Below are positions 1 through 13,038 of a stretch of DNA of 60,000 nucleotides, piece after piece. The translations under genes were made by a program, and so were the position numbers. How positions within the stretch are numbered: the first letter of the stretch is position 1; each line of letters starts with the position of its first letter. The stretch comes from Cryptomeria japonica (lineage: Eukaryota; Streptophyta; Pinopsida; Cupressales; Cupressaceae), in NCBI RefSeq assembly GCF_030272615.1, contig NC_081412.1, forward strand, positions 666,486,352-666,546,351, in the 5' to 3' direction. Under the pieces are notes generated by a model. It was given only the letters and a program-made list of their open reading frames with translations. It had not been told where the DNA came from and made no database searches.

Positions 1-43
1 TGTGGATGAAGTTGCGGATGACTTAAGTGAGGATTCCTGATGA

Positions 44-340
44 CTATCGATTTTCCACCAGGACTTTTGTGACGAGATTTCATGGATTTTAATGCAGATA
101 GTGATTCCAAACTTTAGGCGAATTTCCACAAGTGATGATTTTGACAATTTTGAATCTGGATAACTGTCCAGATAGGGGTCGATTTTCCCTAGAGGCAAAT
201 TTGTGCAAGTTTGATGAAATTTTGTCGGGATTTTTATCCCAACATGGGGTGAATTTCCCCCAAGAGCATTTTTATGATTTATAATGAGTTTTTTATTGGG
301 ATTTTTATCACAACATGAGGCGATTTTCCCCCAAGGGTTA
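44..340 (+). repeat. Evenly spaced GATTTTCC motif series in copy D
   Basis: Five variants of CGATTTTCC or CGAATTTCC followed by CC or AC occur with starts at about 48, 119, 180, 250 and 321, spaced 71, 61, 70 and 71 bases. Four looser relatives recur at 2140-2330. This occupies the place where copies A, B, C and E carry hairpin arrays, but the motif here is not self-complementary. Its relation to those arrays is inferred from position only. Confidence 0.4.
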
Positions 341-599
341 ATTTTGATATAAATTTTGGAATATTTTAAATAAATTGACCCTAAATTTAATTGTTTTTAC
401 AAGTGTTGATGATTATTTAAAAATTAAAAACAATTATTTAAAGACTTGCAATGTTTTAAAAAATAAAAAAAATAATTATTTCCCAGGCAAGTTGATTTTC
501 CCACAAATGTAAAAGAGAAAAAGTTTTATCCCACATTGCTTGTGTGGTGAGAACTCAAGGTGAAAACATATTTAAAGAGAGGTGACCGACATTAAAATA

Positions 600-2080
600 T
601 CATTATATTTGCTGAGTGTGATTGCTAAGTTGCTGATTTGGGTGATTTTCTCCAGCTGGGCGATTTTGGTGAAGTGTCTACTTGACACATTTGGAGCTGA
701 AAGTTAGTTTTGTTGTTCATTTTCTGCCTATTCCCAGCTGGGCGATATTTCTTGGCAGCCATTGGAGCAAGTTTTTGAGAGTAATTTTCAGATTTGGAAG
801 GTGGCGCCATGGCTAAAGTTGGGCAATTTTATCTGGGAGGCTGATTCCTCCATATCTTGATGAATTTTGGTGATATTTTTGAGTATAAAGGGGTTGCCAT
901 AATTTTCAGACCTTGCTGGGCGCCATTGCTGGGAGTGATTTGACCTCCATTGTTGGCTGGGAACACATTTTCAGAATTATTCTTCATTGCCCCAGCTCAT
1001 CCACACTAAGGCGATTTTGCTTAAGGGCTGTTTGGAGGAGTTTTAAGTGCATTTTCAAGGGCTTCCATTGTTGTTACAGTCTGAAACTCCATAGTTGCAG
1101 GTTGTCTTCAAACTGATTTTCATTTCCAACCACTTGCCAACTTGAAACATTTTACTTGGGCGTCATTTCTTACGAGTTTTTTGGGCATATGGTGGAGCTT
1201 CCATTGCTGATCTAAGTCCGTAACTTCACTTTCAGATTTGTCTTCAGACTTAGATATTTTTACCAGCCTTTTGTTTGTGTCTAGAGTTGACAAACTTCAC
1301 TTTGAGAAGGCGAAATTCATCAAATACAGGTGTTTCCTATGACTGCGACAAGTTTAAATGACTGATTTATTGAAGTTGCAAGTTGTCTTCAGACATTGGG
1401 TAGCCATTGTTGGACCTTGGAAGGGTGTCTTTAGACTTTAAGAACCAAAAATCAGACTTTTCCACACCCTTTTCAAAGCATTTACAGAATTGTGGTATAC
1501 TTCCAAGCACCATTTTTGACATTTATCTAAGTATACCAAGTTGTCTTCAGACTGAAACTTCATTTCCAGCCACATAATTGTGCCCAGATGTGACCATTTC
1601 TGAGTTTTGAAGGTCAAAATAATTCAAATGCAAGCATGTGACATGGCTGTGACCACTTCCAGCCATTGATATTCATCATTTTCAGAGTGTCTTCAAACTT
1701 TTTGGAGCCATTTTCAGACTTTCAGAGGGTGTATTCAGACTTAAGAATCAGAAAATTAGACTTCAATACACCATTTTCTGAGTATTTTCAAGCATTGGAG
1801 GGCGCATTCAGACTTTGACCTTAGAAAATCAGACTTTTATTATAACTTTGATATAAAAAATCAATCACTTTCTGAGTGCTTTTAGACCTCCAAGAGATAT
1901 CTCCAGACCTGGACATTCATTTTTGGGCTCCAAATACTTGATTTTCTGAATTTACAAGGGTGTCTTCAGACTTAACAATTATGATCAGACTTATCATAAG
2001 TCTGAAAATCGGGTTTTCTTAGGAAAATCTTCCAGATTTCAATCCAAACCTTCATATTTTCCAGAATTGGTGTTACAATT
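600..2080. repeat. Degenerate TCTTCAGACTT-rich block, possible LTR relic
   Basis: Between about 1087 and 1990 the motif TGTCTTCAGACTT or a near variant recurs at least eight times at irregular spacing. The preceding 600-1080 part has repeated GGGCGATTTT and GGAGG elements like those in the gypsy-type LTRs at 13664-15018 and 32534-34135. It separates two blocks of copy D motif and may be an old LTR inserted into D. I could not find clean ends or a TSD, and there is no coding sequence. Confidence 0.3.
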
Positions 2081-2963
2081 TTCTAAGATTACCTATCACT
2101 TGTTGGGACAAATGTTAGGAACAAAGTCCGTATGAGGTTCTAATTTCCACTCAACACATGATGTTCAAGGATAGTGAGTCTGGATGAGGGTCGAATTTCC
2201 ACTTGAGTACGGAATTACAAAGGAAGGAAGTTGCCCAGATAGGCATCAAATTTCCACTGAGTGAAGAATGGACAAGGATAACGCGGATGGTTTTGAGGAA
2301 TGATCAGTCCATATGCAGATGAATTTCCCACCAAGGTTGAAGTTAAGTTTATCATACTAGTGTTTGATTCAATGCTTATTTGTTTTGCAGGACTGATATG
2401 AGGAAAAGAAGCATGATGATAAAGGCTTGAGGTGAAGGAGGATGCACGCAATGTGGATAAGGAAGATCAATACTTCAAAGATTCGATGAAGAATTCAGGA
2501 TAGAGATTCCAGAAGGTGAAGATGAGGACTAGATCAATCATGAAGAAGACTTTACTTTGATGGTGAACAAATGAAGGAAAGCAAGTTCAAGAAATGAACA
2601 CAAAGGATTTTACATCAAGAAATCCAGAACTACATCAAGGAATTTCAATATCAAAGTGCATCAAGGAGGGAAATATTTCAGGATTCCAAGATTGGGAAAT
2701 TTTCCAAACATAAGGAGGGAACAGTTCATGGAATTCCTTAACATAAGGATGGAATGTAAAGTATCATAAGGGATTCCAAACATTGTGAAGATGAAGAGTG
2801 TACAAGGCAAGATGAGGTGGCATCCTAGTCACCATTCGTTCAATCAAAGGGTACCGAGTGAACATTCATTCAAAGAGGGAATAGGTGACACATGGCGCTA
2901 CATCAAATATTATTTATCTTACCTACCCTCATTTCTTATTGGCCAATGTAATGGTGGTTGAAC

Positions 2964-3053
2964 AAACCCTAATTAGAGTTTTATCTTGTAATCTTGGCCG
3001 TTGATCTTGAATCAATCTGGGCCATTCATTTCTTTTGAGGCTCTGTATATACC
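2964..3053 (+). promoter_or_regulatory. Copy D telo-box pair and TATA box
   Basis: An inverted telo-box pair (AAACCCTAATTAGAGTTT, one mismatch from a perfect palindrome) at 2964-2981 lies about 65-80 bases upstream of TGTATATACC at 3044-3053. The same pair and spacing recur in A, B and C. Position near the 3' end of the unit is that of the promoter in an LTR. Promoter activity is inferred. Confidence 0.55.
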
Positions 3054-3860
3054 TCATTGCCTCTCATTTGTAAGGGAGTGTCTTTGTAGAATTGTTGGTA
3101 TATGCTTCAGCTATTTGAATCTAAATCATTGTTCAATTGTTGGTGATTTTGCTCTTCAAATGTTGTCTTTGCATTCATGGTTCTCAATTCCTCCAAGTTA
3201 GATTAGAATTTATTTCATGTTTGTTAGTTTGAGTGAAAGATTTGTTGAATATATTTGTGTGGAATCCTTAATCCATACCACTAGCCTCTTGCCATTGGTA
3301 AGTGTGCCTTGCGTGGTCAACTGGAAATTTGAGTAAGCTTAACTTCAACTATTACGAGTCCCTTGACAAGCATCAACTTGGATGGTGTCAACGTTTGATG
3401 GTAATAGTCTGAAAATACTTGAGTATGCCTTAGATGATTGCACTAAGTTTGTGTCAATACCTGTTGGTGAGATCTTGCCTAGTTTGATTCCACTAAATTT
3501 GTTCATCATTTCCTACATTCCTAGGCTTAGAATAGATTTCCTGAACCCTATTCTTTTTGCCCATTTTTTAGTAAGAATTAAGTCCAGAACTATATTGCTA
3601 AATCCTAAGTTGTCAATACACCTATTCCGCATATTTCATGATCTAAGAAGATATTCCTAACATTTGCGTAAGTCCCCAAGTGAACACAGCAATTCACATC
3701 GGCCATTGAGTTACCCACAAGTCAAGACCTGACATTTCGTAACCTTGGAGTTGTCTCATTTGATTGTGAAGCATAGCATATGAGAGACTTTGTTCAAGAG
3801 AGGATAAGATACCTTGGTATTTTATTTTGTGTTCGCAGGTGCATAAAAAACACATCAACA

Positions 3861-5559
3861 GGTCCCCCTGTCCCGGAAACCCGTCCCCAACGCTGGTGGA
3901 ACACTGAATAAATATTGTTATGCTTTGTAATTGAGGAGATTAGTTCCCAACTACATTTGGGTTGGTAGTTGGTAGTTACCGGAGGTTGGTAGTCTTTACC
4001 AACCCAGTACACTATATATATGTAGTTCAAAGTAGTCGGAACATCTCTCTCCAATGTCATTGTGATTATTGCATATCTTGCACGTCTATTACTTGGAATG
4101 AAAGTTATATCTTCCGAACATGCATAGTGATTTATATTGTTATGTTTCTATGTTCTAGTAATGTGCATTTTTGTTCACTTTTGTAACTAGTAGAGTTAGG
4201 TAGTAAACACATTCCCTAAGTCCCCACTCACAAATAGAGTTTAAGAAAAATCAACTCATGTGGCCTCCAAAAAAAATCTTTAGTTTAACATTCATTTCTA
4301 AAATTTATCTTTGTTGAAGATTCATAAATTTCTATAAAATCTGAATCATTGAATTCCAAATACAAAACCTGTAAATTATCTTTTTGCACAAGTATGAACC
4401 TTACCTAGATTCATCTCTGAATTTGTAACAAGGATGAGCATATTTGTCCTTGCTCAAACCTTCAACACCTTGTTGATCCCTATGTGGAATTGCTTTTGTG
4501 AAGATAGAGGGTTTTCGTCCTCAGCACCAAGATACCGTTGGGGTTTTCATCCCATTGGCAAGAGTTTGGCCAGAGGCACAAATCTCTAAATCTCCATAGA
4601 AAATTAAGCAAGCTTCTAAATTATTTTGTATGTCACAAATGAGAGCCCCAATCTTCTTTTATGATCATGTCAAGAAATTTGCAAAATGTGCAATATATAA
4701 TCACTTTATAATTTATTTAAACCTTATATCCCTAAAAAGTGATTTAGTTAAATATTTAATTATTTTGGGTACAAGGTTAAGTATCCAACATTAAAAAAAT
4801 TCCATTCTCTTTCCAACAAGCTATTATACTAAGGTGCTCATTAAATTATTTTGATTAAAATAGCAACCTTAGTAAATTTAATTATAATATAGCTCAATAT
4901 TACACCCGAATTCTAAAAACAATCGAAATGCATCGGAATCGAAATTGATTGCACCGGAGTGATATGATGATGAATGATGATGATTGAACCCAACTGGTTG
5001 ACTTACTATAAATAGATGCTCTCTCGAAGATCCTTAGAGAGCACACTAGAAGTCAATGACCATGGAAAGTGCCCTATGAATGCTCTAGGCCATTTAAACC
5101 CACTGGTAACATCCAATAACCACTCTTGCACAGCCAACACACACACAAAAGGACAGATCCAACTATAAACAAAGAGAACTAAAAAATGGGGACATTACGT
5201 TTTTGTTATTAATCCTTCAAAAAGGCATCGCCATTATTTCTAGCAATAAAGAATTTTGGCTTTCAGATTATTATTGTGGAATTTAGAATTGAAAAACTCT
5301 TCATTCTTGTACAAGAGGTTGCTCAGTCCAAACTTGGAGGAGCTTAGGGTTGAATACTATTAAGGGTTTTATGGAGAAAGAGGGTTTTCTTTAATGGGGC
5401 CTTATTTATGATAAATATATGATCCCTAAAGAGAAAAACAAGAGATGCCATGATTATAATAGCTGGATTAGACAACAAATTTTAACCAAAATTCTTGGCG
5501 TGATCAATTATAGAAAAGAGTTGAATTGATTGGTGGTAAAAAAAGTCTGCACGTAACTC
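3861..5559. other. AT-rich intergenic sequence, no gene seen
   Basis: The first 50 bases are GC-rich and share GTGGAACACTG with 15414-15425, so they may be an end of a DNA transposon in which copy D landed. The rest is AT-rich with only short open frames and no recognisable domain, repeat or RNA gene. Confidence 0.5.
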
Positions 5560-5950
5560 CTAAATATATTTATACTCTACTGCACTTTTTTGCTAACCGG
5601 TTTAGTGATTTGATTTCCTTGGGGGCGTTGCCTGATTCGAGGAATGCATGGTCTAATAGATTAAACATAATCTAGTCCAATGTTTTAAATCCCAAGAAAG
5701 TTTTTGTAGTTACTCGTTGCTTTATCTAAAGTTGGTTGTTGGTGTTAACTCTTTTGTTCCTGAATCTAAAGTCTTCCTAGTTTGTAGTAAAATTAAGTTT
5801 GTTATGCAATTATTCTTTAATTGTCAGTTTGCTAAAACTATGTGGCAGTGTTTTCTCCCTGTTCAGATTGGATGTACTAGCAAGTATTCTATTCAACGAC
5901 TTGATATTATTTTCCATAAAATTGTATTTACCCTCTTTCAAAGTTCATAG
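5560..5950 (+). pseudogene. Possible LINE ORF2 C-terminal (zf-RVT-like) relic
   Basis: The frame at 5717-5950 encodes a segment in which Cys, then about ten residues, then LFFNCQFAKTMW can be read. This resembles the zf-RVT zinc-binding region at the C-terminus of plant non-LTR reverse transcriptases, where a Cys, a His, and a CxFA..MW-like stretch are usual. The usual His before LFF is Gln here. Upstream frames contain stops and no convincing reverse transcriptase core. A chance likeness is possible. Confidence 0.35.
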
Positions 5951-6060
5951 ATATTTTGTGAATTATTTAGATTGAAATAAACAAATAGGTGATTCAAGGC
6001 ATCAAAAGATTACTCACTAACTTTTCATAATAAACCACTACTTACTTTGTTGCATATAAT

Positions 6061-6410
6061 TCTGCATTACAAGTGCAGAGGAAGAAGAGTGATGTTAAGA
6101 AATCTATGCAGAATGGGTCTCAGATTCCTAATCTTTAGAGTGTTGAGTGGGATGGTAGTTTTGATAATGGTGCTTATGATAAGGATGACTGGCTGTGACA
6201 AAGAGATATGGTAGTGGCATCTAGTACTACCAGAGATGGCTCCTTTTGTTCCTCATATTTGCTACTCCAAATGTTCCTGATTTTGAGAGTAATGAAAGCA
6301 AAGGTGTTGTTAATGTTGATGTTGATTCTGTTTGGGATGCTGGTAGTTTTATTGATGAAGACTCAGACAGTGAGGAAGATGATGTTGCTACTCCTTAGCC
6401 CATGGTCTCC
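6061..6410 (+). pseudogene. Unrecognised degraded coding-like stretch
   Basis: A frame running to the TAG near 6396 reads as an acidic, Asp/Glu/Ser-rich segment (including DEDSDSEEDD) and is interrupted upstream by stops. Codon-like composition and acidic character suggest decayed coding sequence. I do not recognise it; it could belong to the same relic as 5560-5950. Confidence 0.2.
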
Positions 6411-9400
6411 ATTTATATCTATCTAAATGCTTGGTTGCAAAATTATATTGACTAGAGAGTTCAATCTTTAAGAAAAAATATTGAGGGCCTGATAAGTTTT
6501 ATTGATAAGAAAAACAAGGGCGAAGAGGCTAGTTGATTGGTCTTTTCACAATCTGATTTAGTAATGATTGTTTATTGATACTCTCTTTTAAATAGACTCC
6601 TTTTTGCTGGGCAGATATTTTCTACTGAACTTGTTGGACTGATGGTTGAGCAATGATATATTTAGTGCTTCTTATTGTGTTCAATGTGAATTGTTCTCAG
6701 TTCTGTTTTTCTCTTAGGGGATACTTTAAATGTTCTTTGTAATTTGATATTTGCATGAGCCATATCTATAAACTACATGATAAACAAAAAAGAAATTGTT
6801 CATTACGTGGTGCAATCATACTCATTTGAAAGGTGGAGAGAGATTTTTAATTAAGATTTCTTCCCACCATCAAATTGCAGGAATAAATGTTGGTTGTTGA
6901 TTTTGGAAGCACCTTTTTGAAGGAAAAGAATTATTAAAACTAAACATCATGCAACTCAACCACTTCAGCTAAAAGTGAAAAAAGTGTTTAAAAAAAAGGA
7001 AATTATATATGTCTACAAGTGATCAAATTAGGCTAATGAGACTCAAAAGTGCACCTAGAGATAATAGTGAAAGATGGCCAAAAAGAGGCTCTAAAGAAGG
7101 TATAAAAGAAACATAACTTAAGAGAATGGAAAACTGAAAGCTATTCTCAAGATACAAAAGGGTCACCCAAATTTGGAAAACCCTAATAATGCAAAAGGGA
7201 AAAATACTGCGAACCCATCAAGAAAGTGTCAATTGTTGATGATTGCAACATGGGACAAATGACTAAGTTTGGGAGACATCAAAAGAGTCTGTCAAATGAA
7301 GGATTCACTTAATATCTGATTTGAAAAAAATGCAAACAGATCCTTCAGCCCTTAACATAATTTTTTTTAAAGAAAAGGAAAAACAATTAAGGCAGCACAT
7401 TGCAATTTTTTTGTATGACCTAGGCCTATTATACAAAAAGGTAGTAAAGCAAAGCCATTGATTTATGCCACTTGGCACATGGGTGCTCTTTTGAAATATG
7501 TCAAAACGACCTGTCAATCAAGAAATCTGCCTACCATTGGGATCCTTTTGCTGGGTTACCCACCTACCATTACATTTACAAGAGCATGAAAGCTTGTGTG
7601 TTATCATATCTATCATGGTAGCAAGAGAACAACTAGATTTTGAAAGGGCTTAAAAAGAAAATTTATATGGGGCTCAACTCATTAAAGCAAAAGAGAGAGC
7701 ACCTACCATTGATACCTGCAAACTGATAGTAGGTTGAAAGTTTTGACTGTGTGATATAGGGCCACTCCACCTTACAGAAACACAATAATAACACAAGAAA
7801 TGCAAGAGAAAATACTTGATATTTATTACTCCAATGGAATAAATAAATACAATATTCCAAACTCTACAAAATATTAACCAAATTGACTTCACAAATATCC
7901 AAGTTGGAGCTACAAGCATTCCTATTTATGCTCTACATTGAAGGACTCAGCTTTGAATGCCTAAACCTCTATCCCAAGCCCCTATTTATAGTTCTCTTAT
8001 GCCTCTTGCAATTCTCATGCCCCCTCTAAGACAGAAACACATGGCAATCAAGAAATGCACCACCTAGCCAATAGATGACCTTTCAACTTCCCTTGGGGAC
8101 CACCTAAAGAGGTGTCTATTCAATTTTCCCAAGTGTGTGCCTTAAAAAGTGTCTTTTCCCATTTTTATGTAATCATTCAATAAATATGAGTGTGTCCGTT
8201 CTTGAAAATTACAATTTCCATCGAACATAGGCCACAAATATTAAATAATTTTAACCTCGTATGTCCTTTTAAACACTTTCCTAGATACATGGAGACCCAT
8301 AAATGCTTGCATTTATTTTTATTCATTTAATCTTGTCACAAAATTAAAATAACAACATTTTTGAGTTTTACAGGATTGCTTTGTGCTTGTGGATGCTCCT
8401 ACAATAGACACCCCAAGTAGAAAATTTTTGTGATCTTGGTCTCACAAAATGCTTAAAAACTTTGCAAAACTAGAGAAAATTGCCTATGCTATGACACTCT
8501 ACCAACTACTATTTTGTTATAGAACCTAGCATTTCTATTGTTCATATAATACAATTTGGCCTTGATTATCTTGCATCAAGTGGCTCTTTCTGTCATGAAT
8601 CCATTTGAGACCATGCAATGTAGGTCCAAAGGTAGATGCAGGGAATGTGAGTAGGCATCCATTTCTTTCTAGAATCTAATATTAAAGGCATTCAAAAACT
8701 CGGTACTCTCGTACTATTAATCCAAATCCTATAATGTAACTAAAGGATGATAAAATATCAACTATAGGGATCAATATGTTTAGTGGTGAGGTGGAAGAGA
8801 CTGAAAGTGCCTCTATTAGTAGTCCAATGTAGCCAAAAACTCCCATTAGATAAGAACATGGTTTCTAACATTGTAACCAAACATTAAATAAGAAACTTCA
8901 AAGAGAAGGTGATCATTGGCTATACTAACATGGCATATGCAAAAAGGCATTATCTCTTTTATGGAAATGCTTATTGAATACATCAAACACTCAAATTCCC
9001 CTAGCACTTGAGTAAAATTATACATTGCTAATATTGTAATTAATTTCAAGTCATGTTATGTGATTCCTCAAGGAAACTAATCTTTGACAATTAATGAATG
9101 ACTCGATCTATGATATCAAATGTAATGAAAGACAACTATATTAGACATGTTAAGATTCAAAACATCCATGATATTTTAAATAAATGAAATAAGAGCACAC
9201 TAGACACTCGTAAACAAAAAAAAATTGTTGAAATTGGGCTTTTTAGGAGCTAAAAATATTGATTTATAGAATACATACTTCGCCAATGAGTTTCCAATTC
9301 TTCAAGTCCACCTCATTAAGGTCAATTTCATTTTGGTACTGAGGATAAAAATTAAAAGAAATTACTATACATAATTGAAGAATTATAAAAAAGTTTTAAA

Positions 9401-10841
9401 ATTGAAAAAAAAAAGGGAACTTCTATGGTGAAATAAACAGAAAATATATTTGTCATTTTGATGATTTATTACTAAACCTGATTTAAACAAAAAAAAAACC
9501 ACCACATACCCATATGAATAAGAGCCCACTTTCCCAAACCAATTTCATTTGTCTATCACTTAAGAGCCTACCTTACATTGCATGCAAACTGAAACTATCT
9601 AAAAGAAATTTTTATCAATATATAATCACATTATCTGATAAATTGTGAAGATCCCTTTTGTCGCATTTAAAAGATACCACTAAAGTGTCCTGCACTGTTT
9701 CATAATAAACCATAATCCAAAACCTTTTTATTTAAAAATAACTTCCACCGCAACAACTCAAAAAAATGACTAAGTAGCCTCTACGAATCCATTGCAAAAA
9801 TTTAATTTAGGAAACAGTGAGAAATATGAGTGTAATGACATTATATTCAGAGTAAGGCCTATTGGAATAACTAAGATCCCACTGACCAAGAAAGTAGCCT
9901 ATGAGACAAACCATTGCATATGTAAGAAGGCCACAAGAGAAATAAGTTTTTAAAAATATAAATAACAACTGGCATAAACAAACCCAAAATACTGACCCAT
10001 TTCGGCATCACTCTTTGACCATCTCTTTGTTCTTTAAGGAGGGTTGTGTCTTTAGGTCCCATGGTGTGTCAATTTTGTTGGTATTCTGAACAAAAAATTC
10101 AACTCCTTCAATCTATCAGCATTTCTACTGATCAAGTTCTTTCATTCAGATCTTCCACTAATGCTCCACACATTCTCCACTTGCTATGCATCAGCAATAG
10201 GGTTGTCAAAGAGGGCATATGTCAGCAAGGTTGAGGAGCAGCAGAAGATTGAAATTAAAGTGTTGCAAGTGCAAGTGGGTTGAGAAGGAGGAAGAAGAAG
10301 AGGATTTACACCAAGTTGCAAGGATTTTTAAAGCATAAGGTAGGATTCTATGATTGTTATTTTATTTTTTCATTTTTGTAATTGGTTTCATATTCATATT
10401 TTAATTTTATTCATAACTTCATAGACATAGCTGCAAGTGCATAATCAATGTTCATTAAATGAAAATTAAAAATATATATATATATATATATATACATTCA
10501 TCGACATGTTTGTCATATTTTTTATTTTTTATTTAAGTTTTACAAATTACTTTTAGTAGTTTATATGTTCAAATTTTTCATTTTGTCAAACAAGTATGAA
10601 ACTTTTGTGTATCCTTTTATGCTTCGTGTGACCGAAAGTAAGAAAGACAAAAGTGAAATCGTTGGTCAACAAACATTTTTATGTGTATTCTCTGCTTTTG
10701 CACTTTGTGCAACCTAAAGTAGAAAAAAAACAAAAAGAAAATCTGTGGCTTAATCCTTTGCATTATTTTACATGCATAGTCTGAATTTTAGTTTTAAAAT
10801 TATTTACTTAAAAATTTTATGTTATTTATTCCAATGTCACT
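6411..10841. other. AT-rich intergenic sequence, no gene seen
   Basis: All open frames are short and none shows a domain. The stretch around 7690-8410 has an LTR-like feel, but I could not define its ends. A dinucleotide repeat is listed separately. Confidence 0.5.
10472..10494. repeat. (AT)n microsatellite
   Basis: An uninterrupted alternating A/T tract of about 23 bases, in AT-rich surroundings. Confidence 0.9.
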
Positions 10842-11026
10842 ATGAGTTCTCATGCCATGAGTGAAGATGAGGTTGAGGTGCAAAATGTAACTGAGGCTGA
10901 TGAAAATGTAAAAGTAGAGAGAAGTGACCATAATGGTGAAACCCATAACACCACTAGTTCCGTGGTGAGTGCAACTACAAATATGAATTGCCCCTCCTCA
11001 ATATTGGCAAATTTTGCTAAGGGTCA
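10842..11026 (+). pseudogene. Small acidic ORF cut by insertion of copy E
   Basis: An ATG at 10842 opens a frame of about 61 codons rich in Glu, Asp, Asn and Thr that runs up to the 5' terminus of copy E at 11027 and stops a few codons inside it. This could be the first exon of an older gene or transposase cut by the insertion. I recognise no domain. The frame may also be chance. Confidence 0.25.
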
Positions 11027-11673
11027 TGTTTTGACCTAATCATACATTACCCCATTCCAAATGGAGGACCCCCTACATTTTTGGTCCACTTGGTCTTTTG
11101 GTTGTGGTCTTTTGGGTAGTTTAGCAGTAGTTTCTTCGATATCCTTGGGTCCCCAAGTGTTTTGGTGAATTTTGGCTAAGTTTGCAAGTGTTTTGAGGAA
11201 ATTTGGCTAAGTTTGGAAGCTTATATTGTTTATTTTAGGGTTTTTACCCTTCAAACTTAGAAATGAGGTTAGTAACTTAAGGTTTTGAGAAATCTGAACA
11301 AACCAATGAAGTGAGAACCCTTCAAGGAAGCTCCTAGTGAAATTTCAGCGAATTTTGAGGGCTTAGTATTTTTAGTAAGTTTCATTGCATCCCAAAACGA
11401 TCTAATTTTGCGTTTAAACAAACTTACTATTTTAGTAGTGTCTATTTTTAGTAAGTGTCCCAATGCCCCGATTTTCCATAATTTAATGTTTGGAATAGCT
11501 TACTATTTTTGGCAGGGATATCTCTGACAGGTGGCAGGACACTGACAACAAAACTTTCCTAAATATCGAAGTTCTAAATCCGGAAAAGTTAAAAAGCAAG
11601 CGGACGATCAAAATTTTGGCTGTCTAGAACTCCTTCCAAAAATGACAAGGCATAAAAGTCTATTCTAAGGCAT

Positions 11674-12150
11674 GGAGGAATTCATCCTTCGCTAGAAATT
11701 CCTCCACATCCTCAAAAATGCACTCAAGGAAGAGGAAGGGCGCCAAGACCAAGACAAGGAGGAATTTTCCGTTTCTAAGAAATTCCTCCACTTCACCCCA
11801 AATGCGCTCAAGGACAAGAGGAGAGTATTTCCATGATCAAGGAGGATTTTTCCTCCCAAGTCAAATTCCTCCTTTGCCAACCAAATGCGCCCAAGTGTGT
11901 AGATTTCTTGAAAAATGAAAAATTGGCTAAGTGTCGAGAATCATCCTCATCCAAACTCCAAATAGGACAAAATTTCTTGGAAGATGAAAAAATGGTTGGT
12001 TGCCAGAAATTCTCCCTTCAGGATAAAGTACACACGAGCATTCACAAAATTCCTCCAAGGAAAAATTTCACAAGGATTTTCCTTCTCCAAGATTGATAGG
12101 CATTCAAGAATTCTTTAGAAATGGAAAAGATTGTAAAAATTCCTCCAAGG
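11674..12150 (+). repeat. Hairpin array of copy E, about 83-84 bp period
   Basis: Three clear hairpins with arms GGAGGAATTT and AAATTCCTCC (or close variants) span 11674-11705, 11758-11789 and 11841-11872, so their starts are 84 and 83 bases apart. Further degenerate versions (AAATTCCTCC, AATTCTCCC) continue to about 12150. The sequence differs from the hairpins of A, B and C, but the position in the element is the same and the period is half of their 166-167. Confidence 0.65.
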
Positions 12151-12424
12151 CAAGAAAATCCTCCAAAATATTCCTTGTACACCCAAGATAGAAAAAACCA
12201 TGTAAATGATGAGTTGGCAACATGCAAAAGGAATATTCCATATTAATGAAGCATAACTTGAAAAAAAAAACAGTTTCTATTTTTGAACTCAAGAATATCG
12301 GCAAGGTCCACTGGAATGGCGAGATGTCTCCTTCTCATTAAGGAAACATGACGCCTGATTGATGTGAATTAATACAACTGCTACATTTATCCTCTCGCCG
12401 ACTTAGTAACTTAGTGAATGACTT

Positions 12425-12653
12425 CTATTTAAGCAAGGATTTGAAATTCATTCTACAACGAGTTTTGAAGAAATTGAAGCAAAAGCAAAGTGAGGAAAGA
12501 TAGGGCGAAATTGTTTATTATTATCCAGAAGTTCTTATTTTGGAGGTTTTTATTTATTCCAAGATTGGAATTGATAGCATGGGATTCTTCCCTCCATGGA
12601 TTTCTCGAATTCTCTTGTCAAAAATTTAATGTTGATTATTTTATTTTGCAGGA
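12425..12653 (+). promoter_or_regulatory. Copy E internal promoter and intron acceptor
   Basis: CTATTTAAG at 12425-12433 is placed like the internal TATA boxes of B and C. A splice-acceptor-like TTATTTTGCAG ends at 12651, three bases before the ORF start. The splice donor is not clear in this old copy. Confidence 0.45.
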
Positions 12654-13038
12654 ATGGCAAAATCCAGCAAAGCGACAAATACTTCTGAGGAAGCACAAAT
12701 CAAGAACGAGCAAAGAGGATTCCTCTCGTAGACAAAAATCATTTCAAAATGGAGAGACCTCAATGATACCAACTTGGGAACTTTCAAGTTGGGAGAGTTT
12801 AGAAAGAGAGTATTTGGAACAGATGGACATCCTACATCAGCAATTGCCAAAAAGATGGTCAAAAGTGGAATTGTAGTAGCTGTTGGCTTTCCTCTTGCCA
12901 TCCAATGCCCGAAGTTGATTATAGAATGTGCAAAGCATTATAATGCTGAAAGAAGAGCAATTCTAGCACCTGATGGCAAACTCTTGGACAATCTTACCAG
13001 GGAATCAATTGGTGAGACTTTTGGCTCAATTACTGGGT
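12654..13038 (+). pseudogene. Copy E long-ORF protein, N-terminal block
   Basis: Translation from the ATG at 12654 gives about 128 codons with one TAG at 12729-12731. After the stop it aligns with residues about 25-125 of the B and C proteins: TNLGTFKLGEFRK against TNLGNFNVKKFRE, then a match over AKKMVKSGIVVAVGFP and LIIECAKHYN. By eye about half the residues are shared. The block ends where the insertion complex begins. Function unknown. Confidence 0.7.

Larger units (their letters stand above)
1..3860 (+). mobile_element. Copy D: 3' part of a giant-LTR family member
   Basis: The sequence up to 3860 ends in ACACATCAACA, the terminus shared with copies A, B and C. Its last kilobase matches theirs in order: a telo-box palindrome, a TATA box near 3044, the conserved tract about joining a neighbouring strand of 'GTCAACTGG', then GAGAGGATAAGATACC and a T-rich stretch. 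A splice-acceptor-like TTTTGCAG at about 2383-2391 corresponds to the acceptor that precedes the ORF in B and C, but no long ORF follows, so this copy lacks most of the coding part. The 5' end is outside the window. The expected right-hand TSD would be GGTCC (3861-3865), which cannot be checked without the left flank. Family membership is seen directly; calling it an LTR rests on A, B, C and F. Confidence 0.75.
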
